A stretch of 64,000 nt of DNA from Ariolimax columbianus (Eukaryota; Mollusca; Gastropoda; Stylommatophora; Arionidae): assembly GCA_036924085.1 (NCBI GenBank), contig JAVGWX010000005.1:76521047-76585046 (forward strand), given 5' to 3'. Below the pieces are notes generated by a model. That model was not told where the DNA came from. It did not search any database and saw only the letters and a program-made list of their open reading frames with translations. Below are positions 41,251-52,784 of this stretch, piece by piece (the stretch's first letter is position 1; each line of letters starts with the position of its first letter). The position numbers were made by a program, and so were the translations under genes.

Positions 41251-41714
41251 TTTCATCTGTCATTAAAACATCAAGACTCCTGACAAACATATTTTTTTTC
41301 GCTACTGATAGCTTTGTGTACTATTTTTTAGTCTCAGAAAGATCTTTCTAACTCCATTCACTGTTGTATTTGTTGCTGACAACCTGATCTGATCTAATCT
41401 AAAGTCAAAATATATAAATCAAAGTTCCTGCTGGTACCGAGAGTCAATAATTGATCAAAACATAAAACGAAATGTATCAATTCTGTTCTAAAGAGTTGAC
41501 CTCACTGCACTCTGGGCATACCAATAGGTGCTCAGTCTCTCTCAGTAAATAGTAAAGTGTGTTGCTACTGATAGTTGCTTCCTGCAGCTCTTTGGTTGAG
41601 ACGCTCCTCTGAAGCACTTATCTCTATTCGACCCTCATTTGATGTCAAAGTTCTGTTAATTCAACTATTGTGGTGTTATCATCCAACAGACGGACATTGA
41701 TAAAAAAAATGTCA

Positions 41715-41960
41715 CCCTAATCCATCTGTAACATGCTTATGATGGCTGCTTGTGTAGTCAAGTTGTCAGCCCTGTCATTGCCCAGTATGACCAGGTCAGT
41801 AGATCCACACCAGCCACTGTAGGTCTGAGACCTCTACTGTAGCTATCCACTAATGCCTTAACCAGCCTGTACTTCTGAAGTAAGGATTGGGAGTCTGGCA
41901 TGATGACTGGTCCTGTTATAGAGGTATCAGATAGCCATCCCAGAGCTGAGGTCACTGCCT
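41715..41960 (-). mobile_element. LINE RNase H fragment
   Basis: Repeats the 40800-40925 insert (tccatctgtaacatgcttat, caccagccactgtaggtctg) and extends it. Minus-strand patches read WCGSTDLVIL and GNDRADNLTT. Related pieces at 820-915 and 43705-43790. Confidence 0.45.
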
Positions 41961-42129
41961 CCTAAATCTCCATTCTCGTACTCAATGTAATTGTTCTGTA
42001 AGCAAATATTAGATTAGACATAAACGTAAAGACTATTATAATTGGGAAAAGTGATAAGAAACCATGAATGCAGACACAAATAAAAGATCAACTACTTGAA
42101 CAGGTACAGAATTTCTCCTATCGATGTCA

Positions 42130-42665
42130 TATAATAACAAAAGAAGGAAGCTGTATAAAAGAAATCAAAAAGTGAATAGGTATGGTCAAGATGGTATTCA
42201 ACAACATGCAACACATACTGACATCCAAACAGATAAATCAGAATTTGAAAATGAATATTATCAGGTGTTATGTATACTTGTCACTTGGAAAAGAGTATTG
42301 AAGCCTTCGAAATGTGGGTATACAAAAGATTCAGTTGCATTTCGTGGAAAGAGAAGAAAACAAATTTGGAGGGATTGAAAAAGTTGGGATGAAAAGAGAA
42401 TTAATGACCGAAATCAGGGTTAGACAGTTACGTTAATTTGGTCATATAACAAGACATACCTCCTTGTTAAAGACATACTGGAGGGTAGGGTGGAAGGCAG
42501 TCGTTCAAAAGGTAGACAACGATTTAAGTGGATGGATAACATCAGAAGATGGACTGGAAAAGCCTCTCAGATTGCAACTTTATGGCAAGAGATAGAGTGC
42601 ACTGGAAATCCTTTGCAGCCGATCTTCGATGCTGAAATGGCACGTGAACTTAACTGAAGCAAACA
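42130..42665 (+). pseudogene. LINE RT C-terminus remnant
   Basis: From about 42430 patched frames give LR-FGHITRHTSLLK and GRQRFKWMDNIRRWTGKA, the terminal domain of RTE-type or related LINEs, ending near EMARELN. Stops present; the upstream boundary is unclear. Confidence 0.5.
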
Positions 42666-42840
42666 TTGCTAAGTTATCCCACAGAGATGGAAACTAAACG
42701 TAACGAACAAGGCTTTCATTAGGGGCATCAGTTTGAGCAATAGAATAAATTAAGCTTCCTCATCGGCTGGCTTCAGGCACAAGGTATTAACGTATTTCAT
42801 AATTTAGCGTAGGGTTACTTGTACATTCATCTCTCAGTCT

Positions 42841-42847
<7 letters not shown>

Positions 42848-42890
<43 letters not shown>
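42848..42890. repeat. (CT)n microsatellite
   Basis: About 20 uninterrupted CT dinucleotides. Confidence 0.95.
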
Positions 42891-42894
<4 letters not shown>

Positions 42895-42896
<2 letters not shown>

Positions 42897-44395
42897 CACA
42901 CATACACAAACCCTTTCTCTATAATTTCCTCTGTTCTCTGCCTCCTCTTTTTCTAAGTAACAGTCTTTTATACAAATAAATGACATGTGACGTTCCTTAG
43001 TGTCATTAATTGATTGAGTTTAATTGATTCGTCATCTTGTTGACAACAAATGGTGAAAATTAATCAAGAGAACAATGACACATTTACAACGTAAAACAAA
43101 CAACAGTTTAATCTAGGTTCAGGTTGATACATTTGTCATTATATAAAACATGCAAACATTTTCATGCACACGAAGGAAGTAAGTCTAAAGTGCTATCAAG
43201 TACGTAACCAATGTTACCGCATAACAAGATCCTCTTTATTGCTGGTAGATTGTGACAAGTTTAACTGACCAAGAGGTTTACCAATGATACAAACAGGAAC
43301 AACTAGGGAAAAGAACATCATGATACAATTATACATGATGATGGAAGGAGTGATGCAACCAGAAAACAGAGCTCGAGATTAACCAGCTGATAGAGTGATA
43401 ACACTCAGGAGAGTGATGACGTCATGCACAGCTCGAATACTGATGACTCGCTGCTGAGCACTGGGAAATCAGGTTGGTACTGCTCTGGTACAGTGAGAGG
43501 TCCGGTTGTTGCTGGGCATACAACAACAACCTCCAGTATGTGACAGGAGATCGAGACAGTGATAGCAGTTTTGAGGACTGCTATCTGATACCTCCTTTAC
43601 AAGAGCAGTCATTGGCTCAGACACACTATCTTTACATCTGAAGGTACAGAAGGGCTGACTAAAGCATGAGTTGATAGCCACTGTAGAGACCTCAAAGCTC
43701 CAGGGGCTGATGCGGATCTACTGTCTTGGTCATGCTAGGGTTCCGGGCAATGACAAAGATACCATCTTGGCTACTCTAATACCCATTATGGCAGATTAGA
43801 GATTAATAATGGTGACATTTGGAAGTTTAATAATGATCGCCTGTTGGATGATAACACCGAAATAGGTTAATAAGCAATTCACATACTGCAGAACTCCTAA
43901 ATCGATCGAAGGTTGAACCTCCGTTAAAGCGCATGAGAGAACTAAGCAGGAGTGTTTTCAAGCAGCGAGATACAGGTATCATCATTATATCCCCACTGGG
44001 AGAGACTGGGCACCTATGGATATGCAGACGAACAGAACCTGTGATGACGTTTCCCAAGGATATAAACAGAACAAGTACGGTCCATAACAGTATAGTTACC
44101 TGATACATGTATAACTTATGAAGAGGCCAAGATGTTTACGGGTAGAAACAAGTGACATAAACAAGTGAGAAGCTCAGCATTCAGGCTACTAAAAGCAATG
44201 ATGCAGATTATCGGCTGATCAGAAATAAGCAAGTGATCATCTTTAGATTTTGCCCGTCACATCAGAATGTGTTATCCTCCATGGAAAAAAGTCAATACAT
44301 GAACTGCCGATGTAGTACTGATAAAGATGCGCTGAACATCTGATGTACGAGTTCTCAATATTAGAGGAACAGAGCAAGCATATATTCCAATCTGA
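42895..44395. other. Intergenic, no gene seen
   Basis: About 1.5 kb. Only a fragment at 43705-43790 (ggatctactgtcttggtcat) related to the pieces at 820 and 41780 is recognised. Confidence 0.4.
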
Positions 44396-44397
44396 AG

Positions 44398-44642
44398 TAA
44401 TGGCAGAATCTAGTATGAGTTAGCTGAGTGGGGACTGGAATAATGGCAGAATCTAGTATGAGTTAGCTGAGTGGGGACTGGAATAATGGCAGAATCTAGT
44501 ATGAGTTAGCTGAGTGGGGACTGGAATAATGGCAGAATCTAGTATGAGTTAGCTGAGTGGGGACTGGATTAATGGCAGAATCTAGTATGAGTTAGCTGAG
44601 TGGGGACTGGAATAATGGCAGAATCTAGTATGAGTTAGCTGG
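44398..44642. repeat. 43-bp tandem repeat, nearly 6 copies
   Basis: Unit contains taatggcagaatctagtatg and agttagctgagtggggactg; copies are almost identical, so the array is young. Confidence 0.95.
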
Positions 44643-44649
44643 GGGCACA

Positions 44650-46600
44650 AAACAATACCACCTACTTTATTGACCCAGAGACAAAGAACAGAACATATAT
44701 GGCTTTCAATCAAATCTATTCCATTGAGATTGAAACGACTTATCGCCATGCTAAATAACAGAAGACGGAACATTTTTGCCAAAGTTAAACTGGCTACCAC
44801 TTGATAATGTCATGATTGTCATGCGGCATTAAGTGACTGCTACACTGACAAGAACAGGGACACTGTCACCTTCCGCGCTTAACATCAAAGGCGTCTAAAG
44901 ATATGTGCCCGTGTGGTTATCAACCCCATCATGTACAAAATATTGCCATTATAATCAGCCACTGCAAGAGCTCGGATACATGCTTCGTGAAAAGGGGACA
45001 GCCGCAGATAAAACATGGGCTTCACACTGAAGCAAATATTGGAGTTAATGCGATGAATTCATTCCCATTTTATTTTTGTACTTTTTTTGTGTGTTTTTTT
45101 TACTATACAGCAATATCCAGAAACATCCAGATAAATCCTGATATGTAAGTCAGGAATACATTTACAAGTGGGTAGACTGTTTGGGAGATGTTTGAACAAC
45201 TAGTGAGCGATCTAACCACTGTGCCATCCTAATGTTTTGTGAGTGCATTTACAAGTGGGTAGACTGTTTGGGGGATGTTTGAACAACTAGTGAGCGATCT
45301 AACCACTGTGCCATCCTGATGTTTTGTGAGTGTAAATAACATACGGTAATAAATGCACAGAAATAAAAAAAACCACTCTCGCAAATTATCCCACTGTTGA
45401 GCAAGCGGCCTATATTTTTCAACTGACAAGTAATTACAATCCGGCGCCAAAGCATTCAAGTACGTCATTGCCAAGGAAGTGAATACGATCGAGTCATATA
45501 GTGCTCGTCTCTGACAACAAATGGACACAAAATGTGAATTTCTGATGGGCCTACAATTATACACGTCCACTCAGTCACTCATCAAGAAAATGGCGAAATG
45601 GACAGAGTACAGATTGTAGGCAAAATTGTATTCCAGAGCAGAAAAATATGAATAACCCAAACAGCTTTTGGTTATCTACTATTATTATTATTATGTATCA
45701 TGTCCTCTGCAGAATGTCGCTATCATAACAGCTGATCTGTAAGACTCTGGATCATTGGTCAGCTCTCCAGCTCCAGCTTCTGTCACCATCATCCCCAAAA
45801 CCTCTTTGTCGTCATGTGTCTAACTTCTCCGTGTTCTTTCTCTGCCCTGATTACCAGGTACCACAATTTGTCAACAGACACATAATTTGACTCTTTGAAT
45901 TCTAGGAATTCAATTCTACTAACAATGTAAAAAAAGAACTAAAATTAACGGCATTGAGTAATGGACAACATATAAATGATAATTTATAGATGACATTACG
46001 CGTAAATTTTGCTACATGTTATCACTAACACGAATGACAACGTGTAAACGACATTGCACGTAAATGTTCCTACATGTAAAAAACATAAATAATAACACAT
46101 AGATGCCATTACACGTAAATTTTCTTACGTGGGAATAATAAGTGAATGACCTTGCCTCTTAATGACAACATATGTTATGTTACATATACTTTACATAAAT
46201 GCAGCTCTGTCTGACCCATATGTGCACAGCCTCTTTCAGCAGACGACCAAACATATAGGTGTTGATGGCCTCTGTAGTCAGCAATCTTTACGCGCTCTAG
46301 CCGTCCTCTAACACGCCGCTTCCTGTACCTTATATTTCATGCCAAACTCCAGAAATCCCCAGAGTGCTGATTTATTGATCGGTGCCATCTTAACAGACGA
46401 TCATTGATTAATTTCACTGTTACCAAGACAATAGATCCCTAAAGCTTAAAAGTCTCTATGTCTGCGATCTACTAAAACAGAAGATAGACACTGAATGCCT
46501 TTGTGTCTGCCCATAGTGACATGATGTTTGTAATATTTTCAGTATACAGTGCTTACCTTTCCCCAGAAAACGAATCAATATGTTGTATTCCTTTCTTAGA
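44650..46600. other. Intergenic, no gene seen
   Basis: Contains the 87-bp duplication at 45161-45334 and an (ATT)n run near 45680. A loose repetition of acataaatgat-type words lies around 45960-46150. Confidence 0.4.
45161..45334. repeat. 87-bp direct duplication, two copies
   Basis: tttacaagtgggtagactgt at 45161 and again at 45248, with three or so differences over the unit. Confidence 0.9.
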
Positions 46601-46614
46601 AGAGAGACGACTAG

Positions 46615-47800
46615 CGAGAGTCAGGCAAACATAATGATCGGACATGCTAGCCAGTCAGGGAAACATAATGATCGGACATGCTAGCCAGAGTCAGGCAAAC
46701 ATAATGATCGGACATGCTAGCCAGAGTCAGGCAAACATAATGATCGGACATGCTAGCCAGTCAGGGAAACATAATGATCGGACATGCTAGCCAGAGTCAG
46801 GGAAACATAATGATCGGACATGCTAGCCAGAGTCAGGCAAACATAATGATCGGACATGCTAGCCAGTCAGGGAAACATAATGATCGGACATGCTAGCCAG
46901 AGTCAGGCAAACATAATGATCGGACATGCTAACGAGAGTCAGGCAAACATAATGTTCGGACATGCTAGCCAGAGTCAGGCAAACATAATGATCGGACATG
47001 CTAGCCAGAGTCAGGCAAACATAATGATCGGACATGCTAGCCAGTCAGGGAAACATAATGATCGGACATGCTAGCCAGTCAGGGAAACATAATGATCGGA
47101 CATGCTAGCCAGAGTCAGGCAAACATAATGATCGGACATGCTAGCCAGTCAGGGAAACATAATGATCGGACATGCTAGCCAGAGTCAGGCAAACATAATG
47201 ATCGGACATGCTAGCCAGAGTCAGGCAAACATAATGATCGGACATGCTAGCCAGAGTCAGGCAAACATAATGATCGGACATGCTAGCCAGAGTCAGGCAA
47301 ACATAATGATCGGACATGCTAGCCAGAGTCAGGCAAACATAATGATCGGACATGCTAGCCAGAGTCTCGCAAACATAATGATCGGACATGCTAGCCGGAG
47401 TCAGGCAAACATAATGATCGGACATGCTAGCCAGAGTCAGGAAAACATAATGATCGGACATGCTAGCCAGAGTCAGGCAAACATAATGATCGGACATGCT
47501 AGCCAGAGTCAGGCAAACATAATGATCGGACATGCTAGCCAGAGTCTCGCAAACATAATGATTGAACATGCTAGCCGGAGTCAGGTAAACATAATGATCG
47601 GACATGCTAGCCAGAGTCAGGCAAACATAATGATCGGACATGCTAGCCAGAGTCAGGGAAACATAATGTTCAGACATGCGAGCCAGAGTCTCGCAAACAT
47701 AATGATTGAACATGCTAGCCGGAGTCAGGTAAACATAATGATCGGACATGCTAGCCAGAGTCAGGGAAACATAATGTTCAGACATGCGAGCCGGAGTCGG
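46615..47800. repeat. 36-bp minisatellite, about 33 copies
   Basis: Unit contains aacataatgatcggacatgc and tagccagagtcaggca. A shorter 34-bp variant (tagccagtcagggaa) is interspersed mainly in the left half. Variant units with catgcgagcc and attgaacatg recur on the right. Reading frames on both strands are by-products of the 36-bp period. Confidence 0.95.
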
Positions 47801-48228
47801 GTAAAATATACTAGCCAAGATCCCCACCTAACCTTCTGGTATGAGCGACACGCAAATAAAGCCAATCGTAGCACAACCGCCTGAAGGACAACGATCAACC
47901 TTCATCAGCACGCTTGGGATTGAAACCCACTACTTAACAATGACGTGACGCACAAAACAGCAAACATACTCATTGTGTGCATTAAACAACTACAACAAGG
48001 TTTAATTCTGAAGCTCATAAAGATTTGTCAAATGGTAGGAAAATACACTTTGGCAAACTTAGTTGTGTGTAATGTTATTTCTACTGTACAGTTGGATACA
48101 AGTCACCATTTCTGACAATATGACCTCGACCTCACATTTATACGTGACCGCGAAATGAGGGCGACTTAGACAGGCACATCTGATTCTTCTTTCACTTCTA
48201 TATGGTCGACAATTAGTCAGTGCGGAAT

Positions 48229-48345
48229 CGCAGTCAAGCTGAACACTAGCGACACAACGCAATCCGTTCTCCGAACTACATCCTGCTACTTCCAAAGCCC
48301 TGTTCAGGGCTTGGTAGCGGGAGATTGAGAACGAACGCAGAAGAA
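48229..48345 (+). mobile_element. GAA-tailed SINE-like element, family B, 5' truncated
   Basis: Only the last 117 bp, flanked by a 13-bp target duplication (gtcagtgcggaat at 48216, gtcagcgcggagt at 48346). 5' truncation of this kind is expected from target-primed insertion. Confidence 0.8.
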
Positions 48346-48379
48346 GTCAGCGCGGAGTGGGGGAGCGGATGTAGTGTCT

Positions 48380-49480
48380 AAATACATGTTTTGTTGTTGT
48401 GGAATGCACACTGTGAGTATGTTTCCTCTTTCGTGCGCCCTGAAAAGGAGTTGCAGTAGCTTTCCTCACATCCCACACGTTCTGATAAAGATGGACTGAG
48501 GTCATTCAGGCTGTTGGGGTATGATTGGCATAATCTGCGTGATTTTCAATACTAAACAGGTTTTAGAAACACACGAATTATTTTTTTGCTTTTCGCTAAA
48601 GAACGACGAGTAATTTTGCCACGTGATTTATGAATTAAAATGATTCTCGTATTTCAAACATAGAAATACCGATTTGAAGTTTACATACTGTGTATTAATT
48701 TCTGAAGTTGCCAAGGACCAAAGTAAGCACTAAATGCAATTTGTCGGCGTAAGGAAGAATACAGGACTATACAAGCAATAGTATGAAGAATGACAAACTA
48801 ACTGGCATGTCATTATTGTGAACAGAAAAAAATACTGCTTAATACTATACGATCCAAGGGGAATTTCTTTGACATGGTCATTGATGAATTTGTGATGAAG
48901 CAGAATCTAGATTTATAGCTACAAATAAAGGAATGATTTATTAAAATGTGTTTAATTCATTTACAATTGTATTTATGATAGTAATATCTTCATTTACATA
49001 TCATTGTCATTAATGAAACACAAAATAATGTTTTGGATCTACTCCAAAAACTGTTTTTTATGAGCAAAAACTATGTTCATAGCATATTTTGTCCTACAAT
49101 AATAATTGTGTAATTGCTCAAATTAATTGTGTACTAAATTTAAAATTACATTGTATATTGGCATACAAGGATTTAAAAGCAATTGACAAGTTTTTTAAAG
49201 CTTAGAAATCTAAATCAAAACAGGCCATAAAACATTGTTACCCACATCTTTGAACAAGTTAATTAAGAACGGGTGTGTCCAGAAGTGGGTCTAACTTGAA
49301 CAAAGTGGAGACATGCAGAATATTGTGAATGTAGGGCCGTTCATGACCCAAAACACCTGATTATATATTCTATTATGTGGAATCCTGTACAATGGAGGAC
49401 TTCATGGTGGCAAATGGAAGAGCACTGATGATGGCTGGTTTTTGGACGAACTATGTGAGCTTGCCGGACAGGGAAAGTAA
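48380..49480. other. Intergenic, no gene seen
   Basis: A dispersed piece at 48410-48480 (tcgtgcgccctgaaaaggag, ctttcctcacatcc) matches 18260-18325. The rest is AT-rich with no coding signal. Confidence 0.45.
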
Positions 49481-49494
49481 ATAGGTTCCTGCCG

Positions 49495-49655
49495 CCGAAG
49501 ACGGATGTGTCGTACCGAAAGGTGCAAATATCACAGCCAACCTGTAAACTAGCGACACAACGCATTCCGTTCTCCGGACTACATCCTGCTACATGCGAAG
49601 ACCCGTACAGGGCTTGGTAGCGGGAGATTGAGAACGAACGCAGAAGAAGAAGAAG
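49495..49655 (+). mobile_element. GAA-tailed SINE-like element, family B, 5' truncated
   Basis: accgaaaggtgcaaatatca through gggagattgagaacgaacgc and a gaagaagaagaag tail. Confidence 0.8.
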
Positions 49656-49661
49656 GTACAT

Positions 49662-49765
49662 CACAGAAAGTCAAGTAATTGGAGCACTTAAATAAAAGAC
49701 AGACAAGTAATTGGAGGACTTATATCACATACAGACAAGTAATTGGAGCACTCATATCACAGAAA
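49662..49765. repeat. 31-bp minisatellite, left half
   Basis: About three units with aagtaattggagcac and tatcacata. The matching right half is at 60195-60285, so everything between is insertion. Confidence 0.8.
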
Positions 49766-50297
49766 GACTTAACTTAACGTTTTTTATACTGATTTAGAAG
49801 ACTCATCAGAGTATGTAAACAACCAGTTACATTTGCATTACCCTGCTCTAAAAGCAATGCGTATCCAATCTATTCTTTAATGCATCAACTGTCTCTGCAT
49901 CCAATACCTCCTGGGGCAATGCATTCCAAGTATTCACCACTCTCTGACTAAAACAATATTTCCTAACATCCAATCTGGACCTTTTGTAACAGTTCCTGCC
50001 GGAGCAAGGAGTTTAGGATGCCTGAACATGTTAAAGCTTAAAGCTACCTGAATGCATGTCAAGGTCACTCACCGTCTCAGCAAAGGAGAACAGAGTTGGG
50101 TTAAGGAATGTGGACAGGTAGAAACTGACCACTGGCCTTCCGATTTTGGTAGGGGGAGATTGATTGACAGACGAAATTGGCAGCGAGGCTTGCTGCGAGA
50201 GAATGAGTGACAGGTGTGCAAAGTGTTTCGTTCCAATTGGGATTTAAGATGACCACCACCTGAGATTGATTGGTCAAGCTCTGGCCTTGCTTGAGGA

Positions 50298-50304
50298 TAT
50301 ATAA
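50298..50304 (+). promoter_or_regulatory. Candidate TATA box of the 5' LTR
   Basis: tatataa, repeated at 57413-57419 in the 3' LTR. Expected to set the element's transcription start about 30 bp downstream. Confidence 0.5.
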
Positions 50305-50809
50305 CTCGAGACAAAGTTTAGCTCGTGAGGCTGGAGGAGAGAAGGAGAGTGAGGGAGACAGAGAGGCTGTATGGAGGAAAGTGAGAGAGAGAGACTGAAT
50401 GTGGATAGTATGTTTAACTCACCGACTTAGATAGAGGAGCGATTGATAGACGGTTGGACGAATGTTTAGTGATAGAACAGGATCGCTCAAATAGGTGAAT
50501 GAGTTTTGCATTAATATTTAATCTGAACGTGTGTTTGTAAGCAAGGACACATTGTGAACGAGTTATGTCGAGATCGCCCGCCTGAGGGGATTTCAGTGAG
50601 GAAGAGTATTTGATAAGGTGTGTTGAAGACGCAGTTAAGGCGATGTGTGTGTGATGTAATTGCAAGGCAATAGAACTGGGTTTTAGATAGTTGGGAATTC
50701 AATCAATAGCTAATGCTTACAATTCCCGTTATAGTAGAATGTTTAGTTAAGATATGTATTATATTGTGTTTGTAATTTCTCTACTCATTCTATGATATGA
50801 GTATGATAT

Positions 50810-50815
50810 AATAAA
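50810..50815 (+). terminator. Candidate polyadenylation signal in the LTR
   Basis: aataaa, also at 57930-57935 in the 3' LTR, followed by a tg-rich stretch (gctgtgtgatatgtc). Confidence 0.5.
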
Positions 50816-50946
50816 TATGCCACCTGCTGTGTGATATGTCATTTACTGAGTATGGTCATGATGATGTGGATGAGTGTGAGAATGTTCTAAGTTAGATCAC
50901 GGCCAGGGCAAAGAAATAGGGGGTGTGATACACGTTATTATTATTT

Positions 50947-50963
50947 TGGTGCCAGTGACCACG
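50947..50963 (+). other. Candidate primer binding site
   Basis: tggtgccagtgaccacg, 14 bases past the 5' LTR. It begins TGG as expected for pairing with a tRNA 3' CCA. The tRNA was not identified, and the spacing is longer than usual. Confidence 0.3.
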
Positions 50964-51228
50964 ATATAGTTTTATAAATATAGTGTGTGTGTAGCTACAT
51001 ATCTTTATTTGCCTGTTTAACACAAGTGTCGCAGATATATAACTTGTGTGTGTAGTTAGGAATAGAGGAGTAGCTAGGGGTTAGAGTGTTAGTACCATAG
51101 ACAGCTTTTCCAGTCATCTGACTGGTAAGTGTGACATTTTTCTTCCACCCATTGTATTATTGACAAGACTTTGTGCGTATTTGACAGTCTTATAAATTTT
51201 TTTGGTGGGCCAGACGGGTTTATTCAAT

Positions 51229-51582
51229 ATGTCGAGGTTGGACAATGTTAAACAATGTTATCATTGTCTAGCTTTTGGACATTTGTCTATAGGATGCCCA
51301 AATATATTTCGGAATACGAACGTTGTCTGGAGAAGAGGACTGTTTGTCAAAAACAAGCCTTTCATGGCACGAGCTACAGTCAGCGATAAGTGGGAGGACA
51401 AAAGTCAACTACAAAACCAGCTAAGAGAACTAACAGGCAGAGTTATTCGGCTGGAAAGACAGGAAAAAGACCTCCAATGGAAGCTGCGACAGCTGTTGCA
51501 ACAGTTTGAAAATAGAGCTTTCAAACCAGCTAGGAAGGAGAGAAGAAATCAAGAAATCACAGAAGTAAACACGGCACAGTAA
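51229..51582 (+). CDS. Small CCHC zinc-knuckle protein of the LTR element (gag/nucleocapsid-like)
   Basis: 117 residues from the first ATG (the frame is open upstream without ATG to about 51202). A CCHC knuckle lies near the N-terminus: CYHCLAFGHLSIGC, Cys10, Cys13, His18 and Cys23 (C-x2-C-x4-H-x4-C), the form that binds RNA in retroviral nucleocapsids. After it comes a likely coiled coil (about residues 55-90: LQNQLRELTGRVIRLERQEK, LQWKLRQLLQQFE) and a basic end. It lies just inside the 5' LTR, where gag is expected. It lacks a visible capsid or matrix region. It may be a reduced gag or an accessory RNA-binding protein. Confidence 0.7.
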   Translation: MSRLDNVKQCYHCLAFGHLSIGCPNIFRNTNVVWRRGLFVKNKPFMARATVSDKWEDKSQLQNQLRELTGRVIRLERQEKDLQWKLRQLLQQFENRAFKPARKERRNQEITEVNTAQ

Positions 51583-51764
51583 TTTGGAAGGGGACAGAGT
51601 GGTAGGAAAGTGAGTAGGATCCCATCCAACTTCCACATTCCGATCCGTGGAGGGACAGAGGTGGAAATCTCAGGACAGACGTGAGTGAACGACTGGAAAG
51701 AGGTGGCGAAAAGCGTAGAAGTTTGACCCAGGTGGAGAGGCCAAGTCAAGTGAGAGGAGGAGGA

Positions 51765-52784
51765 ATGGTTGGGCAGAAGTTTGAATCGGGCAGATTTTTA
51801 GCCCACAAGAAGCCTTTTGCAAGGTTACAGATGGAGAGGCAGGACAGGAGCTATCAAAGAGACTCTGAGCACGAGGCGGATGGACAGAAAGAAAGAGATA
51901 CAGGTTTTGTGTATCCAGAAAAGTTAGGGACGGAGGGCAGGTTACGCAATGCAAACGAGACAAACGTTCGCTCAGAGGTCCAGATGAAATGTTACATCAT
52001 TGGACAGCGTAGGCCGAGAATTCAGGAAGAGGGTATTACGTCGATTAACATGGTCGGGCGTGCTGAAAGTTGCCAAGTTTACCAGGAACTTGTAGTCAAG
52101 CCTGGTAGAACATTAGTTGAAGTCAACGAAGAATCGAACAAGGAAATAGTCGGAGATTCGTCAGATAAAGAGGAAAGGAGAGGAGGAGGAATGGTGGCAG
52201 GACCAGCTATCGTTTCGTGCCCACCCAAGCCAGGTTCTAGCCATGCGGGAGAAGTGGTTGAACAGACCGAAAGAAGGGACAACCTTTCGGCCACCGAGGA
52301 AGGAAGTGGGAATGACGCACAGTTGGAATGCGAAACGGACGCACCAACAGCAGCCAACAAAGGAGGAACAGAGTTTCTACGGAAAACGAAGAAAAGGGAA
52401 AGTAAGGTTAACCACAGCCAGGACAGCGAACCAGTCATCGAAGCAAAGAAGAAAAGATCTCAGTTCGAAATAAGCCAACAGTCAAACGAACAGTGTGAAA
52501 GGTCTTTCCCACAAATAGTGAATACAGATGGACGGAAGGCTGAAGTAGCGGACGATGTAAGTGTACGTAACACTACCAGAGAACCGATGGATACGAACCA
52601 AACAACCGTGAAACAAACAGACCAGGCGATGGGCGTTTTACAGGAGGAAATCGGGCAGCAATCAGAGACAGTTGATAGGGCAGCGCATAGGCTGTTTGAA
52701 ATAAGCAGTACGGACAAGGAACGGTTGATAGGATGCTTACTGACGCTAGCCAAAAACATGGAATTCAGAAATGGAATTAGGTAA
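51765..52784 (+). CDS. Long hydrophilic protein of the LTR element, unknown function
   Basis: 339 residues from the first ATG; the same frame is open back to 51618 without an ATG, so splicing or a start in the leader is possible. It is in a different frame from the zinc-knuckle ORF, about 180 bp downstream. Rich in Glu, Lys, Arg, Gln, Ser and Thr, with few hydrophobic runs, so probably disordered. No signal peptide, membrane segment, protease, RT or integrase motif is visible. One low-complexity basic stretch (RKTKKRESK) lies near the middle, and the only hydrophobic run is at the end (LIGCLLTLAKNMEF). Its intact length in an otherwise noncoding interior suggests selection or youth. Confidence 0.6.
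   Translation: MVGQKFESGRFLAHKKPFARLQMERQDRSYQRDSEHEADGQKERDTGFVYPEKLGTEGRLRNANETNVRSEVQMKCYIIGQRRPRIQEEGITSINMVGRAESCQVYQELVVKPGRTLVEVNEESNKEIVGDSSDKEERRGGGMVAGPAIVSCPPKPGSSHAGEVVEQTERRDNLSATEEGSGNDAQLECETDAPTAANKGGTEFLRKTKKRESKVNHSQDSEPVIEAKKKRSQFEISQQSNEQCERSFPQIVNTDGRKAEVADDVSVRNTTREPMDTNQTTVKQTDQAMGVLQEEIGQQSETVDRAAHRLFEISSTDKERLIGCLLTLAKNMEFRNGIR

Larger units (their letters stand above)
49985..50932 (+). repeat. 5' LTR
   Basis: Starts tgtaacagttcctgccggag and ends gggggtgtgataca. TATATAA at 50298-50304 and AATAAA at 50810-50815 give a plausible U3-R-U5 layout. By eye it has about two dozen differences from the 3' LTR over 950 bp. Confidence 0.9.

Noticed and set aside
46856..47884. 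Frames of about 230-250 codons with a 12-residue repeat on both strands
   Set aside because: By-product of the 36-bp minisatellite; frames break wherever the 34-bp variant occurs.
51202..51228. Upstream extension of the zinc-knuckle ORF from a TTG
   Set aside because: Animal translation normally needs ATG; the first in-frame ATG is at 51229. The same caution applies to the start of the next ORF at 51681 (GTG).
52079..52438. 119-codon frame antisense to the LTR element's second ORF
   Set aside because: Shadow of the sense frame; no homology or start context.
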